A DNA stretch of 64,000 nucleotides. It comes from Candidatus Manganitrophaceae bacterium (lineage in GTDB: Bacteria; Nitrospirota; Nitrospiria; SBBL01; Manganitrophaceae). This document shows, in pieces, positions 42,710 through 52,595 of this stretch. The stretch is taken from positions 248,001 through 312,000 of the forward strand of contig JACQEZ010000020.1 in assembly GCA_016200325.1 (NCBI GenBank). Direction: 5' to 3'. Below the pieces are notes generated by a model. It saw only the letters and a program-made list of their open reading frames with translations. It had not been told where the DNA came from and ran no database searches. How positions within the stretch are numbered: the first letter of the stretch is position 1; every line of letters starts with the position of its first letter. Position numbers and translations under genes: made by a program.

Positions 42710-44884
42710 CTACCGCCTCGTAATAATTTCCACGTTCGGCGTCTTGCCGGTGACCTCGACCAGGGCGCCGGTCCTCCCATCCCGAACAATGAAATCGACC
42801 CGCTCCTCTCCCACTTGAAGCTGTGTGATTTCAATCCACTTCAGCCAGTCCGGCAGAATCGGATCGGTGAAATAGAGCCGCCGGTTGACGGCATCTGCGG
42901 TTAATCCGAGGAAAGAACTTAGGATCGAGAAAATCGAGGCTGCCGACCATGCTTGCGGGCTGCAGGCGATCGGATAAGGGGTCGGCCCATGTCCCGACGT
43001 CCGGGCGAATCCGCAGAAGAGCTCCGGAAAGCGACCGTTCTCCATAAATTGTGTCGCTTCGAATAGACCGGTGGCGACGCGGCGAAGATGATCATTGAAT
43101 CCGTAGCGTTTCAGGCCGGCGAGAATCAACGCGTTGTCGTGCGGCCAGACGCCGCCGTTGTGGTAGCTCATCGGATTGTAACGGGTCTCATTTTCCGCGA
43201 CGGTTCGAATCCCCCATCCGCAAAACATCTCCGGGCTCACCAAGCGGTCGGCGACGATGCGAGCCCGCTTTTCATCGATCAGTCCGGTCCAGAGGCAATG
43301 GCCCGGATTGGAGGTGATTACCTCGCAGCGCCGCTTTTGCTTATCAAGGGCGATGGCGTAGAACTGTCGCTCCTCGCTCCAGAAATCCCGTTCAAAGCGT
43401 TCTCGCAGCCGCTCTGCATCACTGATCAATTCCATCTGTAGATCGCTCTTTCCGAGCAGCGCGGCGACCGAACCGAGCCCGATGAGGGCGGCGTACGCAT
43501 ATCCCTGAACCTCCGACAGTGCGATCGGCGTTTCCGCGAATTGTCCATTTTCATGGAAGACAGAGTCGTGCGAGTCTTTCCATCCCTGCTGTTGAAGGCC
43601 GATCGGAGACTCGCGATGATATTCCAAATAGCCATCCTGATCGAGGTCGCCATACTTCCGAATCCACTCCAGCGCCGCCATCGCATTCGGCCAGAGCGAT
43701 TCGGCGAAGGCGAGATCGCCGGTCCAGGAGACATATTGGGAGAGAAGGATGAGGAAGAGGGGGGTCGAGTCGACGCTGCCGTAGTAGGGGATGAAGGGAA
43801 TTTCGCGCAGGTTCGCCATTTCTCCTTTGCGATATTCATGGAAGATCTTCCCCGGCGTCTCATCCAAGAAAGGGTTTCGTTCTTTTCCCTGAAGCTGCGC
43901 GCAAAAACGAAGGGTGCCCCGCGCGATCTGCGGCTGGTAGGGAAGGATCTCCAGCGAGGTAATGATGCCGTCTCGTCCGAATGGGGCGACGAACCAAGGG
44001 ATACCGGCATAGGGATAAGGTCCGTAGGGGGTTTCGGTCTCCAGAACGCGGATGTCTGAGAGCGATCGATTGAGGAGCTGATTGAAGGAGTCGTTGTTTG
44101 TAACGATTCGGGTTCGCTCCCTCTCCCGCTTGGTAATCCCTTTTCGAACTTTGTTGATGATTTCCGGAAGCTGCAAACGCTTGATCCATTTTCCGCCCCC
44201 TTGGTGGGCGGTGGCCCAGAGGTGTAGAACCCACTCCCGTTGTGGCGCGAGCTGTATAAAGAAGGTCGCCTCTTCGCCGTCTGCATGCTCCGGGGGGGGA
44301 TCGAACTTCAGCTGCGTGGTCCGGACGATATCATCCAATCCCCGATATTTGAAAAGCGCCATTTCCCTTTCTTTTCGGTATTCGGGCGGGAAGGTCTCCC
44401 CCCGTTTCGGCCGCTCCGTCCCCCGCACTTCGAAGACGTCTAAAAAATCGGCGCCGTAGGAAAGGGTGATTTTCAGCTCGATCTGCTGGAGATGAAAATT
44501 TTTAAACGACAGCGTTTGGTAAAGGGTGTTTCCATAAAGGAGGAGACGTTTTCGGAGAAAGACGGTGTTGCGCGGAATCACCAGGTGGTGATTGATCGTA
44601 TAGTCGGGATTGGTCAAATCGACGATAATTTCGCTGTCGTCCGAGGAGAGGGTTGAATAGAGAAAGAGGGGATACTCCTCATTGATCCGAAGCCCCAGCA
44701 GATTGAGAAAGCGTGTCCCCTCGTAATAAAAGCCGAGCTCTCCCTGGAGGCGGCTTCGAAAGTTTCCAAACTTGTCACATACAATGAAGGCCTCGCTCTG
44801 CTTTAAGCTTAGCTTCCGGATGCCGGCCGCGATCGGCGAGGTCAGGATGTAATAGTCGTCTCGAAGGGCGGTTTCATCACTCAT
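42710..44884 (-). CDS. Glycogen debranching-type amylo-alpha-1,6-glucosidase
   Basis: 724 residues. The N-terminal bis-type domain (GELGFYYEGTRFLNLLGLRI near residue 50) is followed by an (alpha/alpha)6 glucosidase domain with YAGIPWFVAPFGRDGI, DQDGYLEYHRESPIGLQQQGWKDS and SYHNGGVWPHDNALI, the acid-rich loops of the GDE_C family. The enzyme trims branched alpha-glucans or sucrose-like substrates in the cytosol. It lies 38 nt after a glycosyltransferase gene, suggesting a storage or compatible-solute role. Confidence 0.82.
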   Translation of the reverse strand: MSDETALRDDYYILTSPIAAGIRKLSLKQSEAFIVCDKFGNFRSRLQGELGFYYEGTRFLNLLGLRINEEYPLFLYSTLSSDDSEIIVDLTNPDYTINHHLVIPRNTVFLRKRLLLYGNTLYQTLSFKNFHLQQIELKITLSYGADFLDVFEVRGTERPKRGETFPPEYRKEREMALFKYRGLDDIVRTTQLKFDPPPEHADGEEATFFIQLAPQREWVLHLWATAHQGGGKWIKRLQLPEIINKVRKGITKRERERTRIVTNNDSFNQLLNRSLSDIRVLETETPYGPYPYAGIPWFVAPFGRDGIITSLEILPYQPQIARGTLRFCAQLQGKERNPFLDETPGKIFHEYRKGEMANLREIPFIPYYGSVDSTPLFLILLSQYVSWTGDLAFAESLWPNAMAALEWIRKYGDLDQDGYLEYHRESPIGLQQQGWKDSHDSVFHENGQFAETPIALSEVQGYAYAALIGLGSVAALLGKSDLQMELISDAERLRERFERDFWSEERQFYAIALDKQKRRCEVITSNPGHCLWTGLIDEKRARIVADRLVSPEMFCGWGIRTVAENETRYNPMSYHNGGVWPHDNALILAGLKRYGFNDHLRRVATGLFEATQFMENGRFPELFCGFARTSGHGPTPYPIACSPQAWSAASIFSILSSFLGLTADAVNRRLYFTDPILPDWLKWIEITQLQVGEERVDFIVRDGRTGALVEVTGKTPNVEIITRR

Positions 44885-44922
44885 TCCTTCTCCTCAGTCG
44901 TGGTCAACCGACCTTTACAGGG

Positions 44923-45987
44923 TTAGACCGCCTCTGCAAGTTTACCCGCTGAGAGAGGCCGCTCCCGCGTTGCCGAAAGTTTCTCATAGATCCGTTCATA
45001 CTGTTCAACCATTCGCTCGGCCGAAAAGAAGGTCTCCGCATGTTTTCTGCACTCCCGCCGAGAAAGGGTGTCGATTCGCTCTACCGCACCGACCAGGTCG
45101 TCGAGCTCCGAGTGAATAAAACCGGTGGTCCCGTCGATCAATATCTCCGGTACGGAGCCGCAGGGGCGGGCGATCACCGGGGTTCCGCAGGCGAGCGACT
45201 CGATCATCACCAGACCGAACGGCTCCGGCCAATCGATCGGGAAGAGAAGGGCGAGCGCTTCACCGAGGAAGATATCTTTTTCTTCTTCATCGACCTCGCC
45301 AATATATTCAATGAGGGGAGGGGTGATCAAAGGACGGATGACCTGCTCGAAATATTTGCGATCTTGATCGCTGACCTTTGCGGCGATCTTCAGCGGGACG
45401 CCGGTTCGCTTTGCAATCTCAATCGCCAGATCGGGACGCTTTTCCGGGGAGATCCTGCCGAGGAAGGCGAGATACTTTCCCGGATTAGGATAAAAACGAT
45501 GCCGATCCATCTGCAAACCGTGATAAACCGTTCCGGCCCAGTTCGCGAAGGGGAAAGGCTCTCTCTGGCTGTTGCTGATGGAGATGAGCGGATGGGATTT
45601 ATAATACCGATGAATTGCCTGAAGCTCAGGGGGATCTAACCGCCCGTGTAAGGTCGTAATGGTCGGTGTCGCGGCTTGAGCCGCGAAGGGAAAGGTAAAA
45701 TAGTCGACATGGGAGTGGATCAGATCAAACTGATCGGCCTGCTCATAAACGAGGGCAAGTTCGAGCATATGGTCTGCGCAGGGGTCTTTGACCCCACTGA
45801 GGCGGAGGGCTTCCGGGCAGACCGGGATGAGTCGGGCCTCCGTCGTCGAATCGCCGCTGGCAAAGAGGGTGACGTCATGTCCTCTCTGAATTAATCCTTC
45901 GGTCAGGACAGAGACGACCCGCTCGGTTCCTCCGTAGAGTCTCGGCGGAACACTCTCATAAAGGGGAGCAATTTGTGCAATTTTCAT
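44923..45987 (-). CDS. GT4-family glycosyltransferase
   Basis: 354 residues with GT-B fold. N-terminal glycine-rich loop PPRLYGGTERVVSVL, linker HSHVDYF, and the C-terminal nucleotide-sugar domain FLGRISPEKRPDLAIEIA with the E-x7-E motif in PEPFGLVMIESLACGTPVIA. Retaining transferase; sugar unknown. The debranching enzyme follows, so glycogen or trehalose-type metabolism is possible. Confidence 0.85.
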   Translation of the reverse strand: MKIAQIAPLYESVPPRLYGGTERVVSVLTEGLIQRGHDVTLFASGDSTTEARLIPVCPEALRLSGVKDPCADHMLELALVYEQADQFDLIHSHVDYFTFPFAAQAATPTITTLHGRLDPPELQAIHRYYKSHPLISISNSQREPFPFANWAGTVYHGLQMDRHRFYPNPGKYLAFLGRISPEKRPDLAIEIAKRTGVPLKIAAKVSDQDRKYFEQVIRPLITPPLIEYIGEVDEEEKDIFLGEALALLFPIDWPEPFGLVMIESLACGTPVIARPCGSVPEILIDGTTGFIHSELDDLVGAVERIDTLSRRECRKHAETFFSAERMVEQYERIYEKLSATRERPLSAGKLAEAV

Positions 45988-46088
45988 TTGGAACTCCGAC
46001 TTAATCGCTTGCTGTTTTCGTCGAGAAAGGGGAGGCAGGTCTTTGGCTCGATCAGATGAGCATTATAGGGATATTTTAGATCTCATAT

Positions 46089-46113
46089 AAAAACGATAGC
46101 ATATCGTTTTTTT
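46089..46113. terminator. Hairpin/dyad upstream of GT4 gene
   Basis: AAAAACGATA-GCA-TATCGTTTTT, a perfect 10-bp dyad followed by more T. It could act as an operator for the GT4 promoter or as a weak bidirectional terminator. Confidence 0.4.
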
Positions 46114-46187
46114 ACGAGTCAATACAGTGGGCGGAGGTCCTCATTGCACGCGACCTCTCGCCTCCTTTAGGCGGTTTCTAAATTTTC

Positions 46188-46216
46188 TTGACAATCATTT
46201 TTCGATGTGGTAAAAA
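46188..46216 (+). promoter_or_regulatory. Promoter of the nadE leader
   Basis: TTGACA (46188-46193), 17-bp spacer, TAAAAA (46211-46216). The predicted leader is about 125 nt and carries two hairpins. Confidence 0.65.
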
Positions 46217-46251
46217 TCTACACAATCGTTTCCAAGTCAAACCTTGAAGAC

Positions 46252-46291
46252 AATGGCGTCTTCTCCACCAGGAGAAGACGCCATTTTTTTT
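46252..46291 (+). terminator. Intrinsic terminator in the nadE leader (attenuator or sRNA end)
   Basis: AATGGCGTCTTCTCC/GGAGAAGACGCCATT, a perfect 15-bp stem with loop ACCA and eight T (46284-46291). It stands between the promoter and nadE, so it either attenuates nadE-glnA or ends a separate RNA of about 70 nt. Confidence 0.8.
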
Positions 46292-46304
46292 GGGACAATG
46301 CTGT

Positions 46305-46340
46305 CCTTGCAACCCTCCTGTTGCAAGGCATTTTATTTTT
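46305..46340 (+). promoter_or_regulatory. Second leader hairpin with CCTCCT loop
   Basis: CCTTGCAAC-CCTCCT-GTTGCAAGG (46305-46328), a perfect 9-bp stem, then CATTTTATTTTT. The loop CCUCCU is the exact anti-Shine-Dalgarno sequence and lies just before the GGGGGTGA ribosome site of nadE, so it might pair with it or with ribosome-related RNA. Confidence 0.5.
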
Positions 46341-46348
46341 GGGGGTGA

Positions 46349-48157
46349 ATGCGGAACCTTCGGATCGCTCTGGCACAGATGAATAGCACCGTCGGTGATC
46401 TCACAGGGAATATACGGAAGATCACGGACGCCGTTGAGAAGGCGCGAGAGAACAAGGTCGATCTGATTGCCTTTCCGGAGCTGGCCATTACAGGGTACCC
46501 CCCTGAAGACCTGCTCCTAAAACCGCAGTTCATCGAGGCAAATCTCAAGGCGCTGCATGAGGTCGCAAAGAAATGCAAGGGATTGACCGCGATTGTCGGT
46601 TTTGTCGATCGGGAGGAAGATATTTACAACGCGGCCGCCGTCATTCATGATGGCGTGATCCGTTTTACGTATCACAAGTGCTATCTCCCGAACTATGGGG
46701 TCTTTGATGAAAACCGCTACTTTCAGGCAGGCACCACCGCCCCGGTCTTTCTGCTGAACGATATTACGATCGGCGTCAACATCTGCGAAGATATGTGGTA
46801 TCCGGAAGGCCCGACGTATGCCCAAGCGCTGGGGGGCGGCGCCGAGGTGATTGTGAATATCAACGCCTCCCCTTATCATGCCGGGAAAGGGGTTCTCCGG
46901 GAGGAGATGCTGGCGACCCGTGCGAGGGACAATGCGGTTATTGTCGCCCACGTCAACCTAATCGGGGGACAAGACGAACTGATCTTCGATGGGGGGAGCT
47001 TCGTCTTCAATGAGCGTGGCGAACTGCTGGCGAGGGCGAAGCAGTTTCGGGAATCATTCATCACTCTAGACCTCTCGGTCGATTCCGTTTTTAGAGCGCG
47101 GCTCCATGATCCACGGCGACGTAAAGAAAAGTTAGAGCAGGCCTTTCCGCAGGTTGAACGGTACCACTTTGGGAATCTGAAGCACGAGGGGAAGCGGAGA
47201 GCGATTACGCCGACATTGGAAGATCACCTTCCTCGGCTGGATGAGATGTATCAGGCGCTCGTTCTCGGTTTGTCCGATTATGTCGACAAAAACGGCTTTA
47301 AAAAAGGGGTGATCGGCCTTTCAGGGGGCATCGACTCCGCATTGACTGCGGCGATTGCCGTCGATGCCCTGGGGAAGGAAAATGTCATCGGTGTTTTTAT
47401 GCCTTCCCGTTATACGTCGCAGGAGAGCAGGGAGGATACGGAAAACCTCGCCCATCATTTGGGAGTCCGGCTCATTACCCTCTCGATCGAGCCCCCCTTT
47501 CAGTCCTATCTCAATTTACTCGCTCCGGAATTTCAAGATAATCCGGCCGATATTACCGAGGAGAACCTTCAATCGCGGATCCGGGGGAACTTGCTGATGG
47601 CTCTCTCAAACAAGTTCGGGTGGCTGGTTCTCACGACGGGAAATAAGAGCGAAATGAGCGTCGGCTACGCCACCTTGTATGGAGATATGGCCGGCGGGTT
47701 CGCGGTCATCAAAGATGTTTGGAAGACCTTGGTCTATGAACTGGCGCTTGAACGGAACAAAAAGGGAAAGCCGGTTATTCCGGAACGGATCCTGACCCGT
47801 CCGCCGACCGCCGAACTTCGCCCGAACCAGACCGATCAGGATTCTCTTCCTCCCTACGAAGTGCTCGATCCGATCTTAAAAGCATATGTCGAAGAAGACA
47901 AGTCGTTTGATGAAATTGTTTCGATGGGTTTCGACCCGGCGGTTATTGCCAAAGTGATTGGCTTGGTCGATTTGTCGGAGTTTAAAAGAAGGCAGGCCCC
48001 CCTTGGGATCAAATTGACCCCACGCGCACTGGGAAAGGATCGGAGAATACCGATCACCAACAAATATCGTAGTTTTTATCAGGCAAGCAAGACAAGCGGT
48101 TCGGACGGAAAGCCGGACGGAAAAAACAGAGGAAAAAGGGGAAAGGAGAAGCTATGA
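46349..48157 (+). CDS. nadE: Glutamine-dependent NAD+ synthetase
   Basis: 602 residues, the two-domain type. N-terminal nitrilase/glutaminase domain with Glu in [15 protein letters not shown], Lys in [10 protein letters not shown] and the Cys in [12 protein letters not shown]-terminal synthetase with the P-loop [10 protein letters not shown] and [21 protein letters not shown]. It amidates nicotinic acid adenine dinucleotide using ammonia from glutamine. The C-terminus ends in a Lys-rich tail. glnA overlaps its stop (ATGA), pairing an ammonia user with the glutamine maker. Confidence 0.94.
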   Translation: MRNLRIALAQMNSTVGDLTGNIRKITDAVEKARENKVDLIAFPELAITGYPPEDLLLKPQFIEANLKALHEVAKKCKGLTAIVGFVDREEDIYNAAAVIHDGVIRFTYHKCYLPNYGVFDENRYFQAGTTAPVFLLNDITIGVNICEDMWYPEGPTYAQALGGGAEVIVNINASPYHAGKGVLREEMLATRARDNAVIVAHVNLIGGQDELIFDGGSFVFNERGELLARAKQFRESFITLDLSVDSVFRARLHDPRRRKEKLEQAFPQVERYHFGNLKHEGKRRAITPTLEDHLPRLDEMYQALVLGLSDYVDKNGFKKGVIGLSGGIDSALTAAIAVDALGKENVIGVFMPSRYTSQESREDTENLAHHLGVRLITLSIEPPFQSYLNLLAPEFQDNPADITEENLQSRIRGNLLMALSNKFGWLVLTTGNKSEMSVGYATLYGDMAGGFAVIKDVWKTLVYELALERNKKGKPVIPERILTRPPTAELRPNQTDQDSLPPYEVLDPILKAYVEEDKSFDEIVSMGFDPAVIAKVIGLVDLSEFKRRQAPLGIKLTPRALGKDRRIPITNKYRSFYQASKTSGSDGKPDGKNRGKRGKEKL

Positions 48158-49563
48158 CACCGAAAGAGGTATTAGAGTTCGCAAAGAAAAACAAGGTCGA
48201 GATGGTCGATTTTAAGTTCGTCGACTTTCTCGGTTCCTGGCAGCATTTCGGGACGCCGATCGGCGAGTTTACAGAGAAGATCTTTGAAGAGGGATCGGGC
48301 TTCGACGGGTCGAGCATCCGGGGATGGCAGGCAATCAACGAGAGCGACATGCTGGCCGTGCCTGATCCGAACTCGGCTATCATGGATCCGTTCACGAAGA
48401 TCCCGACCCTATCGGTCGTCTGTAATATCAAGGACCCGATCCGGAATGAGCCTTACCCGAGAGACCCCCGCTATATCGCGCAGAAAGCGGAGGCCTACCT
48501 GAAGGCATCTGGAATCGGCGACACCGCCTACTTCGGACCCGAGGCTGAATTTTTTATCTTCGACAACATCCGGTTCGATCAGAACAGCTACAGCAGCTAC
48601 TTCTTCATCGACTCGGAGGAGGGGATCTGGAACTCCGGTAAGGCGGAAGGCAATCTCGGCTATAAACCGCGCCACAAAGAAGGGTACTTCCCCGTCCCTC
48701 CCATCGATAGCCAAGAAGATATCCGTGCGGAAATGTGCCGCGAGATGGAAAAGGCCGGGATCATCGTCGAAAAACAGCACCACGAGGTTGCGACGGCGGG
48801 ACAGGCCGAGATCGACATGCGGTTCGATTCTCTCGTCGTCATGGCCGATAAACTGATGCTCTACAAGTATATCGTTAAGAACGTCGCGAAGCGGTATGGG
48901 AAAACGGTCACCTTCATGCCGAAGCCGCTCTTCGGCGACAACGGCTCGGGAATGCATACGCATCAGAGCATCTGGAAGAAGGGGAAGCCGCTTTTTGCCG
49001 GGGATGAATATGCCGGCGTCAGCAAGATGTGTCTCTATTACATCGGCGGGATTTTAAAGCATGCCCATGCTTTGGCGGCATTGACCAATCCGACGACCAA
49101 CTCTTACAAGCGGCTGACCCCCGGTTTTGAAGCGCCGGTCAACCTCGCCTATTCCAGCCGCAACCGGAGTGCATCGATCCGAATTCCGATGTACTCGAAC
49201 AACCCGAAGGCAAAGCGGATCGAGGTCCGGTTTCCCGATCCCGGCTGCAATCCATATTTTGCTTTCTCCGCGATGCTGCTGGCCGGTCTTGACGGAATTG
49301 AGAATAAGATCGATCCGGGAGATGCTATGGATAAGGATCTCTATGAGTTGAAGGGGAAGGAAGCGGCCGCCATCCGGAAGATGCCGGGAAGCCTCGACGA
49401 GGCGCTGGCGGCATTGGAGGCAGACCATGCCTTCTTGCTGAAGGGAAATGTCTTCAGTGAAGATATCCTCCAGACCTGGATGGAATATAAAAAGAACAAA
49501 GAGGTCGATACGATGCGGCTGCGGCCCCATCCTTATGAGTTCTTCCTCTACTACGACATCTAA
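48154..49563 (+). CDS. glnA: Glutamine synthetase type I
   Basis: 469 residues, normal GSI length. Motifs: [48 protein letters not shown] and the adenylylation-site Tyr397 in DKDLYELKG, so activity is probably controlled by GlnE-type adenylylation. It makes glutamine from glutamate and ammonia. Translationally coupled to nadE; a strong terminator follows. Confidence 0.96.
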   Translation: MTPKEVLEFAKKNKVEMVDFKFVDFLGSWQHFGTPIGEFTEKIFEEGSGFDGSSIRGWQAINESDMLAVPDPNSAIMDPFTKIPTLSVVCNIKDPIRNEPYPRDPRYIAQKAEAYLKASGIGDTAYFGPEAEFFIFDNIRFDQNSYSSYFFIDSEEGIWNSGKAEGNLGYKPRHKEGYFPVPPIDSQEDIRAEMCREMEKAGIIVEKQHHEVATAGQAEIDMRFDSLVVMADKLMLYKYIVKNVAKRYGKTVTFMPKPLFGDNGSGMHTHQSIWKKGKPLFAGDEYAGVSKMCLYYIGGILKHAHALAALTNPTTNSYKRLTPGFEAPVNLAYSSRNRSASIRIPMYSNNPKAKRIEVRFPDPGCNPYFAFSAMLLAGLDGIENKIDPGDAMDKDLYELKGKEAAAIRKMPGSLDEALAALEADHAFLLKGNVFSEDILQTWMEYKKNKEVDTMRLRPHPYEFFLYYDI

Positions 49564-49583
49564 AAACAAGACGCAACGACCGA

Positions 49584-49615
49584 AGGGCCTGCCTCGATAG
49601 GGGCAGGCCCTTTTT
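49584..49615 (+). terminator. Intrinsic terminator after glnA
   Basis: AGGGCCTGCC/GGCAGGCCCT stem (49584-49593, 49602-49611), 8-nt loop, then five T. Confidence 0.9.
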
Positions 49616-49662
49616 GTTGTCTTTCGTAGGCCGTATCTACGCGAGAATAAAGGGCGCGTTGT

Positions 49663-49691
49663 TTGACAAGAGAGGGCCTTTCCTATATATT
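49663..49691 (+). promoter_or_regulatory. Promoter of ribBA operon
   Basis: TTGACA (49663-49668), 17-bp spacer, TATATT (49686-49691). The leader is only about 45 nt, too short for an FMN riboswitch; none was seen. Confidence 0.75.
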
Positions 49692-49741
49692 TACATCAAT
49701 CTCCGGCATTGTCATTTCTTGATGAAAGGTCACGAAAAATA

Positions 49742-50944
49742 ATGAAATTTAGCACCATTGAAGAGGCCATCGCCGACATCAAAAAAGGGAAGATGATTAT
49801 CCTCAGCGATGATGAAGATCGCGAGAACGAAGGGGACCTTGTCATCGCGGCGGAAAAGGTGACTCCCGAGGTGATCAATTTTATGGCGAAGCATGGACGC
49901 GGCCTCATCTGCCTCACCTTGACCGAGGAGCGGACGGAACAGCTTCAATTGGCGCCGATGGTTCAAGAGAATACCTCTTCGTTCGGGACTGCGTTCACCA
50001 TCTCCATCGATGCGCGAAAAGAGGTCAGCACCGGAATCTCGGCAAAGGACCGCGCCGTCACCATTTTAGCCGCGATTCATCCCGAGACGAAGCCGGCCGA
50101 TCTGGTTCGGCCGGGGCATGTTTTCCCAATCCGGGCGCAGAAGGGGGGCGTTTTAAAGCGCGCGGGACAGACGGAAGGGTCGGTCGACCTCTCTCGTCTG
50201 GCCGGCCTTTATCCGGCGGGGGTTATTTGCGAAATTATGAACGAAGATGGAACGATGGCCCGCCTTCCCGACCTCATCGAATTCGGAAAGCAGCACGATC
50301 TGAAGCTGGTGACGATCAAGGATTTAATCGAATATCGGATGAAGCGGGAATCGCTGGTTCATCGGGCGGCTGAGGCGCATCTGCCGACCGAATATGGCGA
50401 TTTCAATGCCGTCGCCTATCAAAATGAAATTGATCATGAGGTTCACATCGCCCTGGTGAAGGGGGAGATCAAAGGGAGCAAGCCGGTGTTTGTCCGGGTT
50501 CATTCCGGCTGTGTGACGGGCGACATCTTTGCCTCAAATCGTTGCGATTGCGGAGAGCAGCTTCATGCCGCCATGAGCCGGGTGGAGAAGGAGGGGGTCG
50601 GTGTCATCCTTTATCTCAACCAAGAAGGGCGCGGCATCGGTCTGGTGAATAAATTAAAGGCATACCAACTTCAAGACGGTGGGCGAGACACCGTCCAAGC
50701 CAATTTAGAGCTCGGTTTTAAAGCGGATCTCCGGGATTATGGCATCGGCGCTCAGATCTTGGTCGATCTGGGGCTTCGGAAAATACGGTTGATGACGAAC
50801 AATCCACGGAAGATTGTGGGAATCGAAGGGTACGGTCTGGAGGTCGTCGAGCGAATTCCGATTGAAATTGAACCGCACGAAAAGAATGTCCATTACCTTC
50901 GTACGAAAAAGATGAAGCTCGGACATATACTGGACAATGTTTGA
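49742..50944 (+). CDS. ribBA: RibBA: DHBP synthase/GTP cyclohydrolase II
   Basis: 400 residues. The N-terminal RibB half has [16 protein letters not shown] and forms 3,4-dihydroxy-2-butanone 4-phosphate from ribulose 5-phosphate. The C-terminal RibA half binds zinc through [17 protein letters not shown] and has [13 protein letters not shown]; it opens GTP. Both active sites look intact. The ATG at 49742 starts the conserved part; a TTG 33 nt upstream is unlikely. It heads the ribBA-ribH-nusB group. Confidence 0.94.
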   Translation: MKFSTIEEAIADIKKGKMIILSDDEDRENEGDLVIAAEKVTPEVINFMAKHGRGLICLTLTEERTEQLQLAPMVQENTSSFGTAFTISIDARKEVSTGISAKDRAVTILAAIHPETKPADLVRPGHVFPIRAQKGGVLKRAGQTEGSVDLSRLAGLYPAGVICEIMNEDGTMARLPDLIEFGKQHDLKLVTIKDLIEYRMKRESLVHRAAEAHLPTEYGDFNAVAYQNEIDHEVHIALVKGEIKGSKPVFVRVHSGCVTGDIFASNRCDCGEQLHAAMSRVEKEGVGVILYLNQEGRGIGLVNKLKAYQLQDGGRDTVQANLELGFKADLRDYGIGAQILVDLGLRKIRLMTNNPRKIVGIEGYGLEVVERIPIEIEPHEKNVHYLRTKKMKLGHILDNV

Positions 50945-50969
50945 TCCCCATCGGAAGAGATGACACAAG

Positions 50970-51434
50970 ATGGTGCAAGAGTGGCAAGGGGGGACCAGCG
51001 GCGCCGGATTCCGATTTGGAATTATTGTCAGTCGGTTCAATCAATCCATTACCGATCCCCTTCTCAAGGGGGCGCTTCAATTGCTTGAGGCGCGGGGGAC
51101 CGGGGTAGAAGACATTGAGATCGTCAGGGTGCCCGGCGCCTTCGAGCTTCCCGGCGCGGCAAAAAAGCTGGGGCGCCTCGGACGTTTTGATGCCTTGATC
51201 TGTTTGGGTGCCGTAATCAAAGGGGAGACCCCCCATTTCCATTACATCAGTGCGGAAGTCAGTCGCGGCCTCGGTCAGCTCTCGCTTGATCTCGAATTGC
51301 CGGTGATTTTCGGTGTGCTGACGACCGACTCCATGAGCCAGGCATTGGCCCGATCAGGGGATGAAATCAACAAGGGGACGGAAGCGGCGATGGCGGCCAT
51401 TGAGATGGCGCACTTATATCGAAAACTGAAGTGA
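50970..51434 (+). CDS. ribH: 6,7-dimethyl-8-ribityllumazine synthase
   Basis: 154 residues, normal length. Signature motifs FGIIVSRFNQSIT, VRVPGAFELPGAAK, CLGAVIKGETPHFHYI with the catalytic His, and VIFGVLTTDSMSQALARSG. It condenses the RibA and RibB pathway products to the lumazine, forming a 60-mer capsid. nusB follows, an order common across bacteria. Confidence 0.94.
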   Translation: MVQEWQGGTSGAGFRFGIIVSRFNQSITDPLLKGALQLLEARGTGVEDIEIVRVPGAFELPGAAKKLGRLGRFDALICLGAVIKGETPHFHYISAEVSRGLGQLSLDLELPVIFGVLTTDSMSQALARSGDEINKGTEAAMAAIEMAHLYRKLK

Positions 51435-51451
51435 CTCGGTAAAAACGGCGG

Positions 51452-51518
51452 CACGAAAGGTGTTTATACCACGAAAGGTGTTTATACAATGATGACATTG
51501 TTTTTATCCGGTTTATAC
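51452..51518. repeat. Tandem 18-bp repeat between ribH and nusB
   Basis: CACGAAAGGTGTTTATAC at 51452-51469 and 51470-51487, identical and adjacent, and a third GTTTATAC at 51511-51518. No coding role; it could be a binding site or a recent duplication. Confidence 0.7.
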
Positions 51519-51534
51519 CCAGTGAGCCAAGCCG

Positions 51535-51972
51535 ATGGGCTTTAGGAGAAAAGCCAGGGAACTGGCCCTGCAGCTGCTCTTCCAAATTGATTTTACGGGG
51601 AATCATATTGAGATTCCTCCTGCCTTTTGGACTGAGAATGAGGCTGCTCCTCAGGTGAAAGCATTCACCGAGCTCTTGGTGTTAGGGGTGTTGAAACATT
51701 TTTCCGAGATCGATCAGCTCATTGAAAAATACGCACAGCATTGGTCGCGTGAACGGATGGCGGCCATTGATCGAAACATCCTCCGGTTCGCCATCTTTGA
51801 GCTTCTCTTCTTAAAAGAAATTCCGCCGAAAGTCACGATCAATGAAGCGATCGAGATTGCAAAAAAGTACGGGAGCGGAGATTCAGGGGCGTTCGTCAAC
51901 GGAATTCTGGACCGTATTCACCATGATGAGGTCACGAACAATCCGACCGACCTGAAGCAGGGGGCGATGTAA
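51535..51972 (+). CDS. nusB: Transcription antitermination factor NusB
   Basis: 145 residues, all helical, typical NusB: RRKARELALQLLFQIDF at the start, IDRNILRFAIFELLFLKEIPPKVTINEAIEIAKKYG and a C-terminal GDSGAFVNGILD. It binds boxA RNA with NusE in rRNA antitermination. Position after ribH is conserved in many bacteria. Confidence 0.93.
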   Translation: MGFRRKARELALQLLFQIDFTGNHIEIPPAFWTENEAAPQVKAFTELLVLGVLKHFSEIDQLIEKYAQHWSRERMAAIDRNILRFAIFELLFLKEIPPKVTINEAIEIAKKYGSGDSGAFVNGILDRIHHDEVTNNPTDLKQGAM

Positions 51973-52028
51973 CAGGAAACGATGGACCTCGGACCTGGAG
52001 GCCCTTAGAAGAGCGGGTCTGTCGGTCT

Positions 52029-52595
52029 GTGTTTGACCGGGAGTGCGTGGTGCGGGTAAATATCTTTTCCGGGAAGCTGACGACACTTCATTCCGAGGTG
52101 CTCGTGGTTTCTTGTTTTGAGGACATTCGACCGCTGCGGGGCCTGGCTGGAGAGGTCGATTGGCTCTACGGCGGTATCCTCTCGACCCTCTTAATGCGGG
52201 GGAAGGTCACCGGAAAGTTAGGTGAGATCCTCCTCCTTGCCACACAGCAGAAGATGCAAGTTCCCAAGGTGGTCTTGGCAGGTCTGGGCCCCAGCGCTGC
52301 ATACGATTACTCCTATTTTAGTTCCGTTGCCAAAAAAGTTTTTCAGACGATTGTCGGTTTTCAAGCGCGAGAATGTGCCGTTGAGCTGCCGATGTCACCC
52401 GTCCGCCCTCTCGATTGCTCTCTTTTGGTCGAAGCTTTTTTGAGAGGAATGGAGGAGATCCGACGGATCGAGCCGTTTGATTTGACCTTTGTCGTTAAAG
52501 ATGGGGAGAAGGCGAGGGCCCTTCAACAGATGATTAAGAATGGAACTTATGTCCGGAGCGGTGCGCTTTCGGCGGTGAGAGTAGAACATGATTGA
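52029..52595 (+). CDS. Stand-alone M17 leucyl-aminopeptidase N-domain protein
   Basis: 188 residues. It resembles only the N-terminal macro-like domain of M17 aminopeptidases: SEVLVVSCFEDI, LAGEVDWLYGGILSTLLMRGKVTGKLGE, and LVVAGLG-type KVVLAGLGPSAAYDY. The metal-binding catalytic half is absent. A regulatory or nucleotide/ADP-ribose-binding role is possible. Starts GTG at 52029; GTGs a few codons on are alternatives. purB overlaps its end by 8 nt. Confidence 0.65.
   Translation: MFDRECVVRVNIFSGKLTTLHSEVLVVSCFEDIRPLRGLAGEVDWLYGGILSTLLMRGKVTGKLGEILLLATQQKMQVPKVVLAGLGPSAAYDYSYFSSVAKKVFQTIVGFQARECAVELPMSPVRPLDCSLLVEAFLRGMEEIRRIEPFDLTFVVKDGEKARALQQMIKNGTYVRSGALSAVRVEHD

Larger units (their letters stand above)
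45988..46348. other. Divergent intergenic region with three hairpins
   Basis: 361 nt between the GT4 gene (minus) and nadE (plus). It holds the dyad at 46089-46113, the nadE-side promoter at 46188-46216 and two hairpins at 46252-46291 and 46305-46340. On the minus strand TATAAT (46065-46060 region) could be the -10 of the GT4 gene. Confidence 0.55.

Noticed and set aside
49686-49741. FMN riboswitch before ribBA
   Set aside because: The leader is only about 45 nt and lacks the conserved FMN aptamer stems.
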